DNA of 64,000 nt, from positions 85,211,537-85,275,536 of the forward strand of contig JAOWCC010001589.1 in assembly GCA_030867875.1 (NCBI GenBank). Direction: 5' to 3'. Positions 62,138-64,000 of the stretch are shown piece after piece. The DNA comes from Actinernus sp. WN-2022. Its lineage: Eukaryota; Cnidaria; Anthozoa; Actiniaria; Actinernidae. The translations under genes were made by a program, and so were the position numbers. A model generated the notes under the pieces. The model was not told the origin of the DNA and did not search any database. It saw nothing but the letters and a program-made list of their open reading frames with translations. How positions within the stretch are numbered: position 1 is the stretch's first letter; every line of letters starts with the position of its first letter.

Positions 62138-63537
62138 CTACAAAATGGCAACAACACACATTTACTTACCACGTAATTCAAGATTTAGCGCACGGTTTTA
62201 GAGCTCAAAGTTAAGTGCTATACTTGCAATGAAAATGGCAACTTTTTTAATCGTAGAATTAAAAATGCACTTCGATTAGCGGGAAAGCAGTGCCCTCATA
62301 GTTAAGTAAAGAAAGGTACCGCTTACAGTGACTGACTTTAACATTGTAGTCGTGCAAAACAATTCCCAGATAGACCAAGTTCTACTTGCTGTAAATGAAA
62401 GTTGTTTTGTGTAATAACCACGGTATGCCTAACGGACAAATATTTCCTGACCGTGTTGTGGATCTCTTAGAAAAACCTCCCAAGAGCTTTTATTGAAATC
62501 CAACAGAGCAGTTTACCGCAGTGAGTCGTTTAGCTATCAGTAGTAGTTCAGTCTCATTAGCATTCTTGGCTACAGGTCGGTCAGCAATCACTGTCGCCAC
62601 CAGAGTGTGCACGAGGTTATTCCACTGGTTCTTTAAAACTAAGGTATGAACCTGAAATCAACAAGAAGTCAATAAATATAAAGTAACGCATACCCGTAAT
62701 ACGTTCATGTTAACAACCGTAGCGCCCACAAGAATAAGGTAATACACCAACCCCTACACCCACGTAAAAACAACAATACACCAACCCCTACACCCGTGTA
62801 ATAACAATACACCAACCCCTACACCCACGTAAAAACAGCAACACACCAACCCCTACACCCACGTAAAAACAATACACCAACCCCTACAACCCACGTAAAA
62901 ACAGCAATACACCAACCCTTACACCCACGTAAAAACAGCAATACACCAACCCCTACATCCATGTCAAAAAAGCAATACAAAACAAACATAATAACAGGAA
63001 TAAGCAGCATGTTCTTTACCTGACGGCACTTGGGATAAGAATGAATAACGTATAAACCATAAACCATAGAAGAAAAACTAAGCCATGGCCGCTTGCAAGT
63101 ACACATTGTGAACTGTACTTTGCCAGTTCTCGAACACATTTGTGCAACTGAATATAACTAGAGCCTTTCTAAAAAAAAGACGCCCCAAACATTGACACAA
63201 CAACTTACACGGGGAAAGAAGCAACAGAGAAAGGAGTAGATGTCGGGTATGTGGAGGCACTCGCGCTCGTCCAGGAGAATCAGATCGATATACTGTAGGT
63301 TGAAAACATAATCAATAATTATGGTAGGAAAGAAACATGTATCGCAATGTAGTTGTTGGGGTGAGTTACTAGATAGTTCTTTCTGATATACTGTACACGA
63401 GAAATAACATTTTGGTGACTAAATACCCAGTAATGCTTTGTACTTTGTACTTATAAAAATAACACAAGGACGCTACGTACCTCGATGAACTCCTGTCGTT
63501 GACATAGCTGTTGTATACACTCTTTACACTTGATATG
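61694..63537 (-). CDS. unidentified gene, last four exons
   Basis: Exons 63537-63481, 63292-63209, 62651-62517 and 62137-61694, all joined in phase 0, encode 239 residues plus stop (TAG at 61696-61694). Order: a Cys-rich start (HIKCKECIQQLCQRQEFIE), a hydrophobic helix (YIDLILLDERECLHIPDIYS), helical segments (LKNQWNNLVHTLVATVIADR, NETELLLIAKRLTA, LRAMALMFSVNPPQ), a basic/acidic Ser-rich linker with a KKRRR nuclear-signal-like cluster, and a conserved-looking end (PPPDWVDLLVKAIQSTVTKL). It reads as a helical, probably nuclear protein C-terminus. I do not recognise the family. The 5' exon is unresolved: candidates are ATG at 63877 (MANKAELGDSLC) or ATG near 63733 (MAAVFSRGTLLH). Confidence 0.75.
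62517..62651 (-). CDS. internal exon (135 nt) of the right-end gene
   Basis: Acceptor TTGTTGATTTCAG|GTTCAT, donor ACTGCG|GTAAAC, phase 0 on both sides, 45 codons without stop. Confidence 0.75.
62740..62975. repeat. tandem repeat, 28-36 bp unit, intronic
   Basis: About seven copies of ACACCAACCCCTACACCCAC plus GTAAAAACAGCAAT with variable internal deletions. It lies in the intron between the 84-nt and 135-nt exons of the right-end gene. Confidence 0.85.
63209..63292 (-). CDS. internal exon (84 nt) of the right-end gene
   Basis: Acceptor TTTTCAACCTACAG|TATATC, donor CCCCGT|GTAAGT, phase 0 on both sides, 28 codons. Confidence 0.7.
63481..63537 (-). CDS. internal exon (57 nt) of the right-end gene
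   Basis: Acceptor CCATATTCACAG|CATATC, donor ATCGAG|GTACGT, phase 0, 19 codons with three cysteines (CKEC and LCQ). Confidence 0.6.
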
Positions 63538-63723
63538 CTGTGAATATGGTAGATACATTTTACCAATTCTTTTTACATGTATTTTATTTGATGCAGAGGT
63601 AAATAAAGGATGTTACGCTAGACAATGTTTCGTGCAACTTGTCTCGCAATTTATAGTTCCGAACCTGTCAATCAAACCAGTTCAGACCAATCAGAATGCA
63701 GTAATGTTCCCCGGGAAAATACG

Positions 63724-63735
63724 GCCGCCATCTTG
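63724..63735. promoter_or_regulatory. YY1-like motif near the probable 5' end of the right-end gene
   Basis: GCCGCCATCTTG is the complement of the AAGATGGCGGC YY1 consensus, which often overlaps the start site or ATG of animal genes. CCAATCAG lies 35 bp away (63687-63694). On the minus strand the ATG inside the motif opens MAAVFSRGTLLHSDWSEL before a stop. Confidence 0.45.
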
Positions 63736-63941
63736 TCCCACAAGCTCTTTCGAAGGAGATGAAAACACAAGGCTTGATTTCTTCGCAAAGATTTAAGAAA
63801 TTTAGCAAAAGGTAGGGAATCGATAAACCACTCGGACTGTTACAAAGACTATCACCCAACTCAGCCTTGTTTGCCATATTGATTTTGAATGTTCTCGAGT
63901 TAAAGTCTACGGCTTGTGGGACTGACGTATCAACAGTAACT

Positions 63942-63974
<33 letters not shown>

Positions 63975-64000
63975 GTGTGGGGGGGGGGGGGGGGTGGTGT
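63942..64000 (+). repeat. G-rich homopolymer block at the window edge
   Basis: A run of about 32 G, then TGTGTGG and further G runs to the end. The homopolymer is long enough to be a sequencing or assembly weak point. Confidence 0.85.

Noticed and set aside
62137..62180. A 32-nt intron before the terminal exon of the right-end gene
   Set aside because: A GTAAGT precedes the acceptor, but 32 nt is too short, and a well-formed phase-0 exon lies further upstream at 62517-62651.

Overview
The window looks like nuclear DNA of an invertebrate, most likely an anthozoan cnidarian. This is an inference from AT-rich DNA, spliced genes with multi-kilobase introns, and the mix of mobile elements (PAT/Ngaro-like DIRS, BEL/Pao, CR1/L2-like LINEs, tRNA-derived SINEs, a Polinton remnant, many TIR/MITE elements). 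No species can be named. Genes were rebuilt by hand from open frames plus matching splice sites and intron phases.

Layout. 3-1469 (+): 3' exon of a large charged protein that ends in a ubiquitin-interacting motif. 4109-19038 (-): a gene of at least six exons whose sixth exon begins a SAM domain; all five junction phases agree. Its introns hold five tandem arrays (78, 21, 30, 75 and 15 bp units). 24040-24278 (-): putative terminal exon of an unknown gene. 24755-44607 (+): four-exon gamma-glutamyltranspeptidase-family gene, 649 codons, signal peptide, catalytic motif diverged. Its first intron (13 kb) holds a LINE, two foldback MITEs and a roughly 8.9 kb DIRS/PAT element. That element is itself interrupted by a 3.87 kb giant palindrome with 6-bp target duplications and Polinton-integrase chromodomain fragments in both arms. 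Introns 2 and 3 hold MITEs, SINEs and a CArG-box array. 44.6-61 kb: no confident host gene; MITEs, a BEL/Pao fragment, a CR1-like LINE and a nested insertion complex at 56.3-58.8 kb whose empty-site relative lies at 23.26-23.48 kb. 61694-63537 (-): the last four exons of an unrecognised, well-formed gene. Its 5' end is unresolved and lies close to the G-rich right edge.

The host genes show no functional link to each other. The notable content is the layering of mobile elements and the conversion of element ends into satellites. The best candidates for something undescribed are the Polinton-derived palindrome inside the DIRS element, the element at 7.5-9.8 kb whose terminal repeat became a 78-bp satellite, the tandem CArG and CCAAT arrays, and the divergent GGT-family enzyme. 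No database search was possible; family names rest on motifs visible in the translations.
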